This document shows, in pieces, positions 25,301 to 36,237 of a stretch of 64,000 nt of DNA (position 1 is the first letter of the stretch; each line of letters begins with the position of its first letter). A program made the translations under genes and the position numbers. The stretch is from Xylogone sp. PMI_703. Its lineage: Eukaryota; Ascomycota; Leotiomycetes. The DNA is taken from contig JAJTUQ010000001.1 in the NCBI GenBank assembly GCA_021399445.1, forward strand, positions 6,448,001-6,512,000, in the 5' to 3' direction. The notes beneath the pieces are model-generated. The model did not search any database. It saw nothing but the letters and a program-made list of their open reading frames with translations, and had not been told where the DNA came from.

Positions 25301-25953
25301 TGGTTTGCCCTGCTGCATTCCATCCGGATCGTATAAGGGCAGCATTTGTTCGTTCTTTCGCAACTCTCCTTTACACATACAGGAAGTTTCTAGGGCGACC
25401 TAGCAAGGAGCAAACGAAGCAGGGACAGTTGTACGGATTTGATATGGACGGTTTCATTAAGAGTTTACCTGGGGAGCAGCATGATTATATGGAAATGTTA
25501 AGACAGACACAAGGTATGCATCCTCTTCGTTGAATATATGTCTTGTTAAGCTAACTCTGTGATGCTATAGCTTTCAACGAATTCATTCACGAGCGTGAGA
25601 CAACGGCAGTAACAAACCCATCGATCCAGCTCTTCGAGAGCATAATCCTTGCCAAGAGAGCCCGAGGAAAGTCGGGCTTCTTCAACTCTAAGGCTGCCCG
25701 CTCACAAGATTTCTTGGAAGATAGATCAGATCATTTGTGGGTTTCTGCAGCTGTACCGACCCCAACTGCTCCATTCCAAGGTGACTACAAAACTGTGGTT
25801 AGTCGCATCCCAGCCAGGCTGGATCCCACTTTGATGAAGGAGCCACGGGTATACAATGGCGTTCCCAGGATTGATGTCGATAAAAAGAAGAAAGTCGGAA
25901 GGAAGGCAGTACCCAGCATGTTAGGTATTCCCGATGGGCTGGTAATTGAATGA
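22364..25953 (+). CDS. DENN-domain protein with C1-type zinc finger
   Basis: Three exons, 22364-23078, 23192-25513 and 25571-25953, give 1,139 aa. Residues 1-240 are Ser/Thr-rich. An upstream DENN module follows (RRGRFPDYVPMFAFPNDI ... STWHGFAMTSDN), then a predicted helical insertion (EERELAASLGERLAAERAHL), then the core DENN segment (LFEHALAESRIIFLSSHTAM, then LYPFKWASIFIPVLPARLL, then APCPYIVGIERRYD). A Ser/Pro-rich linker leads to a Cys/His cluster (about residues 895-940; SPFLCSICDEKSDYDGLFKC, then CTTISHGRCLG) with C1-finger spacing. DENN proteins are usually Rab GTPase exchange factors. The Rab partner here is unknown. The last exon is a conserved C-terminal tail. The gene converges with TRAPPC13. 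Confidence 0.9.
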
Positions 25954-26435
25954 AAGAAGGCGAGATTTGAAGTTGTGAAGAGGATGGCAGCAATGAGGTT
26001 GATGACTGAGAAAGGGGGAAGATCCCTTGATGGAACGGTGGTCGCGGTGTAAGATAATTCATTGAGCATGGTACGGTTGGTTCTTGGGATCTTTGGGAAG
26101 CGGGAGCCGAAAAGCAAAGCATATTTGACGTTCAATTCTTCATTTCTGTTGTCTTGTTTGGAGTATATAGGTGGCTGCGCTCTCATGAAAAAAGCAGGGT
26201 TTACTTTTTTAGTTCGATGCATGGTTTTAAATCGATTTTTGAAAGCCTTGCATTAGATGAGAGAGAGAAAGATGGCTGGATAACATTTAATGTTTCATCG
26301 TCACTCAGATTACATTCTAATCGAAATTGGAGACAATTTAGCCAGCTTTGTCGTTTGTCAATCGTCATTGATATTCTTGTAGAATCCCAACCCCATCCCC
26401 CTAATTGAAAGCCACACTATAAGAGATATACATAT
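25954..26435. other. Convergent spacer between DENN gene and TRAPPC13
   Basis: This is AT-rich 3' UTR sequence of two converging genes. Nothing else is seen. Confidence 0.6.
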
Positions 26436-27695
26436 CTATTTTATCCTAGCCCCTAGAAGTCCGGTAGTCAAAAAACCTCTATCGCCCATGGGACCTCTCC
26501 AGCCAATACTCAAGACTCCAAACACCAATCTCCCGTTAGCATCCGGTGGCATCTCCTCTCCATCAATTCCAACCTCCTCGACGATAAAGCAAACTTGCTG
26601 TACATCCCCCGGCTGTAAAACCGGCCGTTCCATCTCCTCCCCTTCACCAAACACCTCCCAATTAATCCCCTGACTCCTGAATCCCTCCCGCGTCTCCAAC
26701 ACGACAATATCGAGAGTCAGGATCTCATCGCCTGTGTTCTCGAGCTGAGCTTCCAAAGCCCACTTGCGACCTCCTCGGCGCGAACTTGACGATTTTCTTT
26801 CTTCTTTCCCTCCTTCACTTGTTGCATCTGTATCTGTAGACTCGTCGGGCTTTTCATTCGCAGACGGGAGTAATCCACTCTTGGTACGAACTACCATGCA
26901 TGATTTACACACGAACTGGTAGAGTTTCCTGAACGTCCTGACACGACCACTGGTAGGTGTGGTTTCGGAGTAGACAATCGTCACAGCGAGGACATGGGAT
27001 CCTTCTTCTTTGAGATCGAAGTTCACAATCTTTTGTAGACTATGACCTGGAGCTAGATCTACGCCTTTTTGTGTGGCTGCAGCATCCTTCTCCTTCTTTT
27101 TCTTCTCCACTATGGATTTCTCTTCGTCCTCGGATTCTTCTTCCTCTTCCTCGTCTTCATCTTCATCTTCGTCTGCTGAGCTCTCTGGAGGGGACGATGC
27201 TGGATCTTCAGCGGACAGGAGAGCTAATGGTATTGGCGCCTCCGATGATGGTGTCTTCATCTCGGCCTCGATACGAACATTGCTTATCGTTCTTTGCACT
27301 CCGGTGTAGGAGGAGGGAAGGATCTCATTGTTCGCGCATAATGTGCAGCTAAACGTTTCTCCTACGTAGGCGGAGCCAAATGCTGGTGGGAGAGTGAGCA
27401 CTGGAGAAAGAATAAAAGGCGACGTATCATTGGGGGCTGTTGTAGGATATGCCAGTGAGGAGGATGGTGAAGGCGATATCTTAGCAAGTGGTGAGGAAGA
27501 TGGAGTATACGGGAGCGGGTGCTGGACTGAGAGGGACGGCTTAGAGAGCCTATGTACAAAGGCATTAGAGAAAATGGGTTGTAACTTTAGAAATTGGCAA
27601 GAGCGCACGCATCTCACTCACCTGAGCACTTTTAAAGAGACTGAATGGGGCTCTTTGACTGCATCAACTGTTGAAGCGTTGCGCTGATGCGCCAT
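26436..27695 (-). CDS. TRAPPC13: TRAPP complex subunit 13 (DUF974)
   Basis: Two exons, 27695-27622 and 27549-26436, give 395 aa. The start at 27695 is chosen because exon 1 (MAHQRNASTVDAVKEPHSVS) splices through a 72-bp GT-AG intron directly into the conserved LRLSKPSL. An alternative in-intron start would lack this motif. DUF974 hallmarks follow: AYVGETFSCTLCANNE, GVQRTISNVRIEAEM, YQFVCKSCMVVRTKSG and a C-terminal beta-rich part with LQPGDVQQVCFIVEE. Acidic insertions (DEDEDEDEEEEEESEDEE) interrupt the fold. TRAPPC13 is a peripheral subunit of the Golgi/autophagy tethering complex TRAPPIII. The gene is divergent from the SET gene, with 187 bp between start codons. Confidence 0.92.
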
Positions 27696-27882
27696 TGCTG
27701 TTCTTTCTATCTAGCCATGAAGTTCCAGGAACCAAGGGTTGACAAGGCTGTTGCTTCCGCTCTGATCACTTGTAGTATTCTGCCAATCTCACCGCCTTCT
27801 TATCGATTAGCAGCCCACTATAAATTTTTGGAGGGCAAGTGTGGACGTTATCACAGTAAGCAGGAGCAATTCAACGGTTAGG
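27696..27882. promoter_or_regulatory. Short divergent promoter TRAPPC13 / SET gene
   Basis: Only 187 bp separate the start codons, so both promoters must overlap. A TATAAA-like element (ACTATAAATTT) lies near 27,820, facing the SET gene. Confidence 0.5.
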
Positions 27883-28556
27883 ATGGGTATTAGTGAATGG
27901 CATCTTGCTGAGGGTATCCCTTTGAAGAGAGAGGAAGGATTGCTCCTTGTTATGGATACGCCTAAAGGTGATGTATCGATATAATGAGCACCACTGCCAA
28001 TTGCCCAGTAAAATGCTGCCAGTACTTTTAATGCTAACTCAAATGTATATATGAATAGGTCGTGGAGTCTTTGCGGGTAGAGATATCCCGGCCCGAACTG
28101 TGCTTGAGGTCTCTCCAGTTTTGGTTCTGGACCCAATTGAGAACGAGGAACACATCAGGAAGACAAACCTTTACAACTATACATAGTAGCAACCAAGCTC
28201 CACTTAATTTCCATGGCATAGGGAACTAACAGTACTACAGTAACTGGCCATACAGAAAAGATGACGAAAAAGAAAACCAAACCGGTAGCGCCTCCAAAGC
28301 TCCTACTACGACTCAAGCAGTTGTACTCGGTCTCGGGAGCATGTTCAACCATTCGAGCCTACATCAAAACGTGGGTTGGGAACGAGATCTCACTAACCTC
28401 CTCATCACATACAAAACTTTGAGAGATATCAGAATCGGAGAAGAGCTTTGTATATCTTATGGCTCCAGACTCACTTTCAGGGATACAGATGCAGAGGAAG
28501 CACAAGAGCATGAAGACGAAGAAGAACTCCTAAAGAGCATTGAATTGCTAGACTGA
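27883..28556 (+). CDS. Small SET-domain protein
   Basis: Three exons, 27883-27967, 28059-28185 and 28241-28556, give 175 aa. SET signatures are present: GRGVFAGRDIPARTVLEVSP near the start, YNYTYNWPY, GLGSMFNHS (the asparagine-histidine pair that binds the cofactor) and GEELCISYGSR with the catalytic Tyr. There is no pre-SET, post-SET, MYND or other domain, and the protein ends in an acidic tail. Intron 2 (55 bp) has a less usual GTAGCA donor but a good CTAAC branch site and restores the family motif, so I accept it. It is a probable lysine methyltransferase; its substrate is unknown. The gene converges with the KH gene, 147 bp away. Confidence 0.85.
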
Positions 28557-28703
28557 GATTTTAAAGAACTCGTCAGGACGAGGCTGCGTCAATTGGTGAC
28601 TATGGTACAAGAGTGCAAGAAATGACTGGTAATTTCATGTTTCAAGACTTGAGGATGAATGAAAGTCCGAGATCCAATCGAAACACAGTAGATATGAGTC
28701 CAA

Positions 28704-30743
28704 TCACATTCCTGGAGGGGGTGGAACGGCACTGTAAGAGCTGGTTCCGGGAGGAGCACCTGAAGGCGGCGGAGGAGGTGGAGCTGCTGAGCCGGGAGGG
28801 GGAGGGGGAGGAGCTTCAGTAGGCGGTGGAGGTGGTGGTGGAGAACCGGAAGCGCCTGGTGCTCCAGGGGGAGATTGTTGCGCTGCTGCTGCCGCCATGT
28901 ATTGTTGATAATACTGTACATATCTGATTGTTATTAGTATAAAATAGGGGCAACAAGCGAAGTTCAACTTACGCTGCATATCCACCGTAAGCTGCGTAGG
29001 GGTCTGCACCACCATAATACTGCGCATACTGGGCGGCGTAGTCTGCTGCTGAAGTAGAGCTAGCACCAGGAGCACCTGCACCGGGAGGGCTCATCGCAGT
29101 GCCAGGTGTGGTTGGCGTAGGAGAATGACTATAACCTCCGTAGCCTCCATAGGAGTGTGATCTATCTTGATTACGATCACCATAACCACGTTCTCCGCCA
29201 TATCCAGTAGTTTGGCCATAGCCTCGTTGTTGCGGTCGACTTTTAAATTCCTCGTATTGTACTCTTACGTTCGCAAGGAGATCTTCACACAATTCCTTTG
29301 CCTTCTGGACCTCATTTGGATCGGGGCCACTTCGAGAGGTATTAGCAAGCCAAAGTATTATGCAATATCTTACCAGAAATACTTACGCAACATGCAGATA
29401 CATATCTTCATCACTTTCACGCCCCGTAGCATGCTCCATAAACCCAGATCCACGCCCCTTGATCTGAACACGACACCTAGTTTCCTGTTGAATGTGCTTG
29501 ACATAAGCTCCACCATGACCTACAACTTGAGCACGAAGGTTAAAGCCGGGAAGTGGTTCAAAATTGATAGGAATTTTCTCCTCGGGCCATTTTCGCTATT
29601 ATCCGTTAGCAGACTGCAAAATCACACCTATAACTATTTATGGAGACTAACTCGACCAAATTCGTCTCGCTCAACTTCTGGTTCTCTTCGTCTGAAACGC
29701 CGTTCGTCAACAAGATTTGGTAACTCCTGCTTCATTAGTTCCTCAATTTTCTTGATGGCATCTTCAAGGCCCTTCTTAGTTGTGCTTGTAACGTGAAGGT
29801 AGAGCGGAGGATTCTAGGTTAATGTTAGCTAAATGTCAACTGATAGTCTCGATAGAAGAGCCCTACCGCTGCAGTTGCCATGCTTTTATCAGGATAATAA
29901 CTTCCTCGTGTCGTGACATCTTTAAAAGTCAACATGATAACTCTATACAAAACTTTAGTTGTAGGTGTAGCGTACCAGCGCCGGTTTCTTCCTTGATCTA
30001 AATGTCACGCAGCGGGAGTCAGCAGATGCCAAAGAGGGGTATATATTGAGCACTATCGCGCTTCAGGTAAGCTTGAAAGTCCCACACCACAAGTAAGAGA
30101 GATAAGAAACGTGAGGGGAGAAGCTGTTCGCCAGCATAGATCTTAGAAGCAACCTGATCCATCAGTGCAATTAACACAAGGAATATTTACCATCTTTTGT
30201 GTAGAACCTTTCGTCAATGTATATCGATTTCTTAAATCATTGACTTCGATGTCTTTAATATAATCTCCATCTGCTATATACATCTCACCATTAACAGTAT
30301 TGGTGCTGTTGCTTGCTGCTGAGGTAGATCTCGCAGGTGGGGCTGGACTATCGGACTACGGCATGTGTTAGGACGCATATTTAGCTAAATTTATAGAAAG
30401 ACATACCGATCTAATAGGGGGCACATCGACATGCTGGATTCCTTTCTTTGCTTGTAGTTGTGCGTTTATTCTCGCCGCCGCCGCAGCTATGAGTAAATTA
30501 GTTCACACTGTGTACTTTCGAGGGGAAATTGACACCCATACCAGCTGCCGCTGCTGGATCAAGCTTCTTTGAAGATTCCGAGCCTGGACTATCAGTATCT
30601 CCCCTCACAGGGCTTCGACTACGAGCAGCTTCGCGGCTTGGTGGTGTACGCGATCGTCTGTCGAATCTAGATGACCGTTTGGTCTCTAGTTCGGTCTGAT
30701 CAAAGCGCGAGCGCTTCGCTGTTCGTCTCTCTGTGTCGTCCAT
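28704..30743 (-). CDS. KH-domain RNA-binding protein, KHDC4/BLOM7-like
   Basis: Nine exons: 30743-30542, 30486-30407, 30355-30191, 29997-29976, 29919-29867, 29813-29652, 29595-29387, 29329-28973, 28923-28704, giving 489 aa. Exon 4 is 22 nt. An RS-like N-terminus (SRFDRRSRTPPSREAARSRS) precedes a degenerate first KH unit (IEVNDLRNRYTLTKGSTQKM, then TGADVTTRGSYY) and a second KH unit (FNLRAQVVGHGGAYVKHI, then KGRGSGFMEHATGRESDEDM). Then come LCEDLLANVRVQYEEF, a Gly/Tyr-rich stretch and a long Pro-rich tail. This architecture matches animal KHDC4/BLOM7 and plant RIK, which are linked to splicing. True BBP/SF1 has zinc knuckles, which are missing here. An in-frame ATG 48 nt upstream (30791) could add 16 residues. 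Confidence 0.85.
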
Positions 30744-31056
30744 GTTCAGCTGCGAGAGGCTGAGATGCCGATAATATTGCTTCGTTAGCAAAAGTGAAAG
30801 AGCTGGCCTTGTGTGAGGCTGAAAGCTTTTGTGGTTTACCGACCGGGGAATTCGCTTCCCCAGAAGGCGCTGACGCTAATGGACGCGTTACATAGAGTAG
30901 ACCAGAAACTAGCGAAGATCTCAGGGACATCCTTACAAGGAATTTTAAGCTATGATACAGTACTTCTTTCAAATGTCCATTGTCCTATTAATGGAAGGCC
31001 TCGCAACTTGTTAAATTATGAGTATTGTAATCTAGTGTACAGTAAATATATTTCCA
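30744..31056. promoter_or_regulatory. Promoter of KH gene / 3' UTR of Ima1 gene
   Basis: Tandem minus-strand genes flank this 313-bp spacer. No specific element is identified. Confidence 0.5.
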
Positions 31057-33342
31057 TTAGTGAGGAAATGCTGCAACCCATATTTCCTGGACAAACATGG
31101 TGCCAATAAGTACATTGCCTAGGGAACTCCACGTAGGATCATATAGGTTTCCTGCCAAGATTTCCCATATGCCGACGGTAGCAAATCCGATCTCAACTAT
31201 ACTCAGACATACCCAAAATGTGCTCCACACACTTCCCTTTCTATTTCTACCTTTAAAGACGGTATTGTCTAATATTGTTCGAAGACTGACTCCTACACCG
31301 GCCATCATAGACCCCAGCAGGAAATTCTTCGAATTTTCGGAAGGTGTCTTCGATGCGCTATTCCAGAACCATAGCGCAGTAGCAAGTAAAATAGCTTGGA
31401 ATAGATGGTGTATCTCCGTTTTTGGGCGCTGTTTCCGCTGCACCTCGGATTTTGGCTGGTCTTGACTCAAGGAGAAAGAGGACATCAAGTTTTCGAGACC
31501 CAGATCAGACTCATTCTGAGCCTGAGGTGGAAAGAACTTCTGCTGGGCGAACTCGAACTCTCTCTTCTCCTTCCTATTTCCTCGAGTCTCATAAGTTTCT
31601 GCCATCTGAGTTTTGCGTGTCATGCTATTAAAAAAATTCTCCTTTGTTTCGGGGGATGGGGCGTTTAACCTAGGTTTCAACGATGGATTCCACAATTTGT
31701 GAGCTGCTGGTTTAGGAGCTGGAGGAACCTTATACCAGAATTGGGAGCCTTGGTCCCCAACAGGTGCTTGGCTAAAACCTTCAGTAGCCCGAAGCGCGGA
31801 GCGGGTTGGATTAAATGCTCGATGCTCTGAATTCAGGGGTGCCCAATCCATCTCATTCTCATCTCGTCTAGTAGCCGTGTCTGGCCCTGTTCGTCTTAGC
31901 CTAGGTGGCAGTTCTCCTGTCTCCAGATAATGAGCAGACTCTTTCTCGTTCATCTGCATTGGTCGCCGAGATTGACGTGCAGTCTCTTGAAAATTATCAT
32001 CCGCAACGAGAGGAGGACTAAATCTGGTCAAATCGGAGGTGAACCTTGAGGGATTCTGGGGCATTTTGGCAGGGTGAATATTATCTATATCTCCCAAGAA
32101 ATCGTCGTTATTCTCTTTATGCGATGAGGTGGTCATTATTTCATCCAGAACATCTGCAATACTCCCCATAGGCCTATCTCCACTCGCTGCCCCTGGGCCA
32201 ACGTTCGGAAGCTTTGCTGGAGTAGACGACCAGAGTGGTGTGAGGTCAACCTTCAGAGAGTATCGAGAAGCAATTGTAATCTACAAGTCCGTCAGCAGAT
32301 AAAGAGATTCGGCGTGATCAAGCAACTTACGAAAATAAGAAATCCCAACATAAAAGCATGAGCACCTACGCTCTCATTAGAAGAGGCATCAATGAATATC
32401 CCAGTACCCATGAGCCAGAAGAACATAGCCCTAGCAATCAATAGTATGCTCTGATACTTGTACCAGTCATCAAAACCCTTGACATGGTTCACGAACCCCT
32501 TATTCATTTGCTTGAACATAGGATTCCACCAGATCGCGCAGATGCTGCAGAGAAGACTGGAGCGGACTAACTGTCCCCAATCCATGGCCAGAAATCTTAT
32601 CTTAAGGGCAATAGGGAGAGAAGGTAGTTTATCAACCACAGGCCAAGTATTTACCGCAAGAGCTGGATTCAGGTTCGCAGCCATCACTAATGTCCTCGTG
32701 TTCCAAACTACCTGCCCGGCAAGACCCAAGTAGAAAAGTGTTTGTCCAACAATATTCAGGCTACTATCAAGATTGAGACCCTTTGCCCTATGATTTTGCC
32801 TATTCTCTCGACTTCGGTCCATTAACCGCCTCAGATAATCGGACTTTGCTGCCTTGCCAGCTTCTCTCATGCGCTCGAGAACTTTTGGTTCGCAATCTTC
32901 GCATACTTGTGGATATCTTCGTTCCAAATCTCTCCTAAAGGCGAAGTATTTGCGCTCGAGCGCCTTATAGTCAGGATGGCTAGGATCGGTTTCTACATCG
33001 TATTGGGCTAGAGATGCTGTGTAAAGATGCTGGTTCTTAAGGCATCTTGCACAGAAGAGATTGGTTTCAGGACCTGGTGATGGAGAGGCAGGTCGCGGAA
33101 AGGCGTAGTGCTGGCTGTTCGAAGCATATACTGTATCGATGGGAGGATCTGTTATTTCACCGTTCTGTAGACTGGTTATTATTACTGTGCAAAAGGTCCT
33201 ACAAAAGACTCACTTCGTCTAGATAATTAACGGCATCGCAACGGTCACATTTCCACTCAGAAATTGAGGGACTATATTTTATATGTGACTTTTGGTTGCA
33301 ATAGAAGCATCTCATGGTAGTGCGACCGCGCAACGGAGCCAT
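31057..33342 (-). CDS. ima1: Ima1-type inner nuclear membrane protein
   Basis: Three exons, 33342-33214, 33164-32331 and 32280-31057, give 728 aa. The N-terminal Ima1 domain has two Cys pairs in exon 1 (RCFYC and KCDRC) and two more in exon 2 (FCARC and VCEDC), forming the expected zinc-binding module. About four hydrophobic segments follow in the first half (for example IVGQTLFYLGLAGQVVW and LLIARAMFFWLMGTGIF). A long hydrophilic, probably nucleoplasmic loop holds GELPPRLRR and AFNPTRSALRA. A C-terminal hydrophobic cluster ends at VQEIWVAAFPH. S. pombe Ima1 and animal Samp1/NET5 sit in the inner nuclear membrane and help couple chromatin or LINC complexes to it. The start MAPLRGRTTMRC is supported by the exon 1 splice, which keeps frame. 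Confidence 0.92.
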
Positions 33343-34031
33343 GTATTTTATGCTCTGACAACATCGAGTTGTGCTTAAATATCGATCAGTCGCATGTTCA
33401 CAACATTCTGCCGGCGGTGCTGTTTACAGTGACCGCTGGCAGGGCGGTGAACCCTCGTACTCGTACCCGCAGTTACAGTAGTAGCAAGGTCACACCTTAC
33501 TCAATGAAGCCATACGCAACGATAAGTAAAAATGTAAAGGGTAGAGGAAAATGTGAAACCTACGGGAAACTCCTACTTCTGATACCCTGAAGATATTTGG
33601 GTTTCCTTCATTAATCGCCTTCGACCACATCTAGTTAGACCACGGGTTCTCAGCATTTGTAACTCAGAAGTCTAAGTCTATGTCTGTAATAGACTCTCTG
33701 ATATAGAAGCCACTTTTTAGCTGGCGATCTTCACTAGGCCTATTTTAAATCTAAAAGATTACCATTCCACCAAATCATCAAATTGTCGCTAGCGTGTTTA
33801 TGAGAGGCACTTATACCGGTACCCGAGCGAAAAGGAACAAACTTCAGATACATCATTTGTTAAAACTGAGAGCATATACGGAGCCCACACCTGCATGTCT
33901 TGCGCTCCACTTCTATGCAGTCATAGATACCAATTAGCTCTCAGAAATGATGTTTCCATACGAATAGATTGCAGCTTGATCCGTGTGCCAGTCTGACCAA
34001 GGTACAAAAGTTTCAGCCTCGTGTCCTCAAG
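33343..34031. promoter_or_regulatory. Divergent promoter Ima1 / ALG14
   Basis: These 689 bp separate two divergent start codons. No specific site stands out. Confidence 0.5.
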
Positions 34032-34885
34032 ATGGCCAATATCACAGCCCTACGGCTTGCCATAGCAGCGTCATTAATTATCCTCACGACAGCTTTTGTA
34101 AGTCGCAATTCGGCCCTCCGTCGCTCGTTAATAGTTAACCACTGTAGCTCCGCCTTCTTTATGTTCTCCCGTCCACATCACGTTCGCGTACTCACCCGCC
34201 TCTCAAGTATCCCAGGACAACCCCCGCACATATCATGGTAGTCCTGGGTTCTGGTGGCCACACTGCTGAAATGATATCCTTAATCCGTGATTTTGATCCA
34301 AAGAGGTATAGTCGTCGGACGTATATAGTTTCGTCCGGGGACAACTTTTCTGCTAGCAAAGCCGCAGAATTTGAAGCCCGGTTGCAATCAAAATACAGAT
34401 CTGCAACAGACGACTCGAAAGATGAATGTAAGCCGTATCAACCTGGTCAAACGGATCCTGCAACTGGAACCTGGAATATACATACCGTCCCTCGAGCAAG
34501 GCAGATACACCAGCCATTGTATACCGCGCCTTTCTCATCCTTCAGCTGCCTGATAGGCTGTTTAAGAGCTCTGTATCATCCATTAGGTTCAAAGGATGAA
34601 CTTAGTTATCCTGATGTGATCATCACAAATGGTCCGGCGACGGCGGTTATTGTCATCCTTGCAAGTTTTATTCTGAAATATCTCGGCCTTGCTCCTTTGT
34701 GGAAGATGAAGATAGTTTACGTAGAAAGCTGGGCAAGGATAAAGTCACTGAGCTTAAGTGGGAAAATCTTGTTATGGACAGGAATATGTGACAGATTTCT
34801 GGTCCAATGGGAAGAATTGGAGAAAACTATCAATAAGAAAGGGAAACGGAAGGGAGTTATCTGGAAGGGGTTTTTGGTAGATTAA
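34032..34885 (+). CDS. ALG14: UDP-GlcNAc transferase subunit Alg14
   Basis: Two exons, 34032-34097 and 34148-34885, give 267 aa. The 50-bp intron (GTAAGT...TAG) is needed: without it the N-terminus hits a stop just before the core. Exon 1 encodes most of an N-terminal membrane anchor (LRLAIAASLIILTTAF). Exon 2 carries the family core MVVLGSGGHTAEMISLI (from about residue 52), then YIVSSGD, TVPRARQIHQ, PDVIITNGPATAV, then VYVESWARIKSLSLSGKIL and, near the end, FLVQWEEL. Alg14 anchors catalytic Alg13 at the ER membrane. Together they add the second GlcNAc to the dolichol-linked N-glycan precursor. No Alg13 part is fused here. The gene converges with the mS23 gene, 220 bp away. Confidence 0.95.
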
Positions 34886-35105
34886 TTGTGACATTTGTCA
34901 ACAATGTCTGGCAATCAGCTCCTATGGCTCCCGAATCAAAAATATGATTAAAGGAGTGATCCCTCGCAATTAGGTGAAGACCCTGTTTCAAATTGGTACA
35001 TGATTGTTCCATAATCGAATTGGTAATATATACATATAGTCGTTGATATACATCATGAAGGTGTTGTACATAAGATAGAGCTCGTACGGGGAGAGACTTT
35101 CAAAA

Positions 35106-35887
35106 TCATGCTGCTACTTCTTCAGTTTCTTCCACCTCTATCTCTTCTGTTGTACTTGTTTCCTCCTCATCTGGGGTGGGAATACCACTATACGCGGCGG
35201 ACCTCTGCATCTCTGCTAACTCAACCTGTTTTGCTGCCCAGGCTTTCCACTCCTCGTATGCTCTGTCTTCCAATTCCATACCTACTTCTAGGAAGCCTTT
35301 GCCAAAGTAAGCCCCTGTAGATAGCGCTTCTTCCTTAGCTATCCTACGCTCAATTTCCTCTTCTTGTCGGAGGGTATAGAATTCTTTACGAGCTATATCA
35401 TATGCTCGACTTATGGTCATGTTTTCAATGTTATGCATTAGCCATAACTGGCGTTGTACTACACTGTACAGCATGTCAGGATAGCTCGCCTACAGAGAGA
35501 TATGAGTTTACGATACCTTTCTCCCGTTAATGGTAAATGCTTCTGTCGTATCCTGCTCCAGTCGCATTTCTGGCCATCTTTTCCATCTTGCTCTAAAATT
35601 ACTCGAGGTCTTGCTAGCTCCCAAGGGTGGTCTTTGTAGAATTCCTTCCGTAAACGATCTTCTTCATACACTATTGGTTGAGGTTTGAACATCTTGCTAG
35701 GCTTCTTGGTCCGCATCTTAGGGTTGACTTCTCGATGCTGGACAGGCTGTGGACGGGTTAAGATCTCGGAAGGAGGAATCGATCCAATTGTGGTATACCA
35801 TGGTGGAGGTTGGCTGATACTCTGGGACTCTAGTAGAAGTGATGCTGTTTGGTAAACCCGTGCAGGTTTAAGTCGAAGCCCGCCCAT
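35106..35887 (-). CDS. RSM25: Mitochondrial small-subunit ribosomal protein mS23 (Rsm25)
   Basis: Two exons, 35887-35517 and 35463-35106, give 242 aa; the 53-bp intron is GT-AG. I chose the start [18 protein letters not shown] because fungal mS23 proteins begin with MG...LRP..V.QTA. An in-frame ATG seven codons upstream (35908) is less likely. Conserved blocks include [48 protein letters not shown] and [11 protein letters not shown]. The C-terminus is Glu-rich. It is a structural component of the 37S mitoribosomal subunit. Its start region is shared, head to head, with a PPR protein gene. Confidence 0.92.
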
Positions 35888-36237
35888 TTTTGTAAATGGC
35901 AAAACCAATTGCCAATGCTTACAGCTATATCCTCATTGAAAATCCACGTAGATTTAGCAGGGGCTCAAAACTGATAGCAGAACTCAGCTGTTGTTGCAAT
36001 AAGGTTGGCCCTACGTCGCAAACGAAACTTTTTGGATGGAGTCGGCAAATTCCGTAGTTTTCTATGGTATTTTTGACATCGCGAATATTGTTAGCCTTGA
36101 AATATCTATTAGCGTTAGGAATCGAACACAAATTGCTTGGGCCCAGAGCAAGGTATAACCAAGTCTATTGGGAGTATTGGGATACTTCAATGGAATATTG
36201 GGGAAGGTAGTAGTGGTGCAACGATGCCAGGCAGCTC
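35888..36237. promoter_or_regulatory. Divergent promoter mS23 / PPR protein
   Basis: These 350 bp separate divergent start codons of two probable mitochondrial gene-expression proteins. A short upstream ORF (36224-36295, 23 codons plus stop) begins here and overlaps the PPR start out of frame. Confidence 0.6.

Noticed and set aside
28704..30743. Branch-point binding protein (SF1/BBP)
   Set aside because: The KH core is similar but zinc knuckles are absent and the flanking blocks fit KHDC4/RIK better.
34032..34241. Frameshift in ALG14
   Set aside because: The apparent break is explained by a normal 50-bp intron (34098-34147) that restores the family core in frame.
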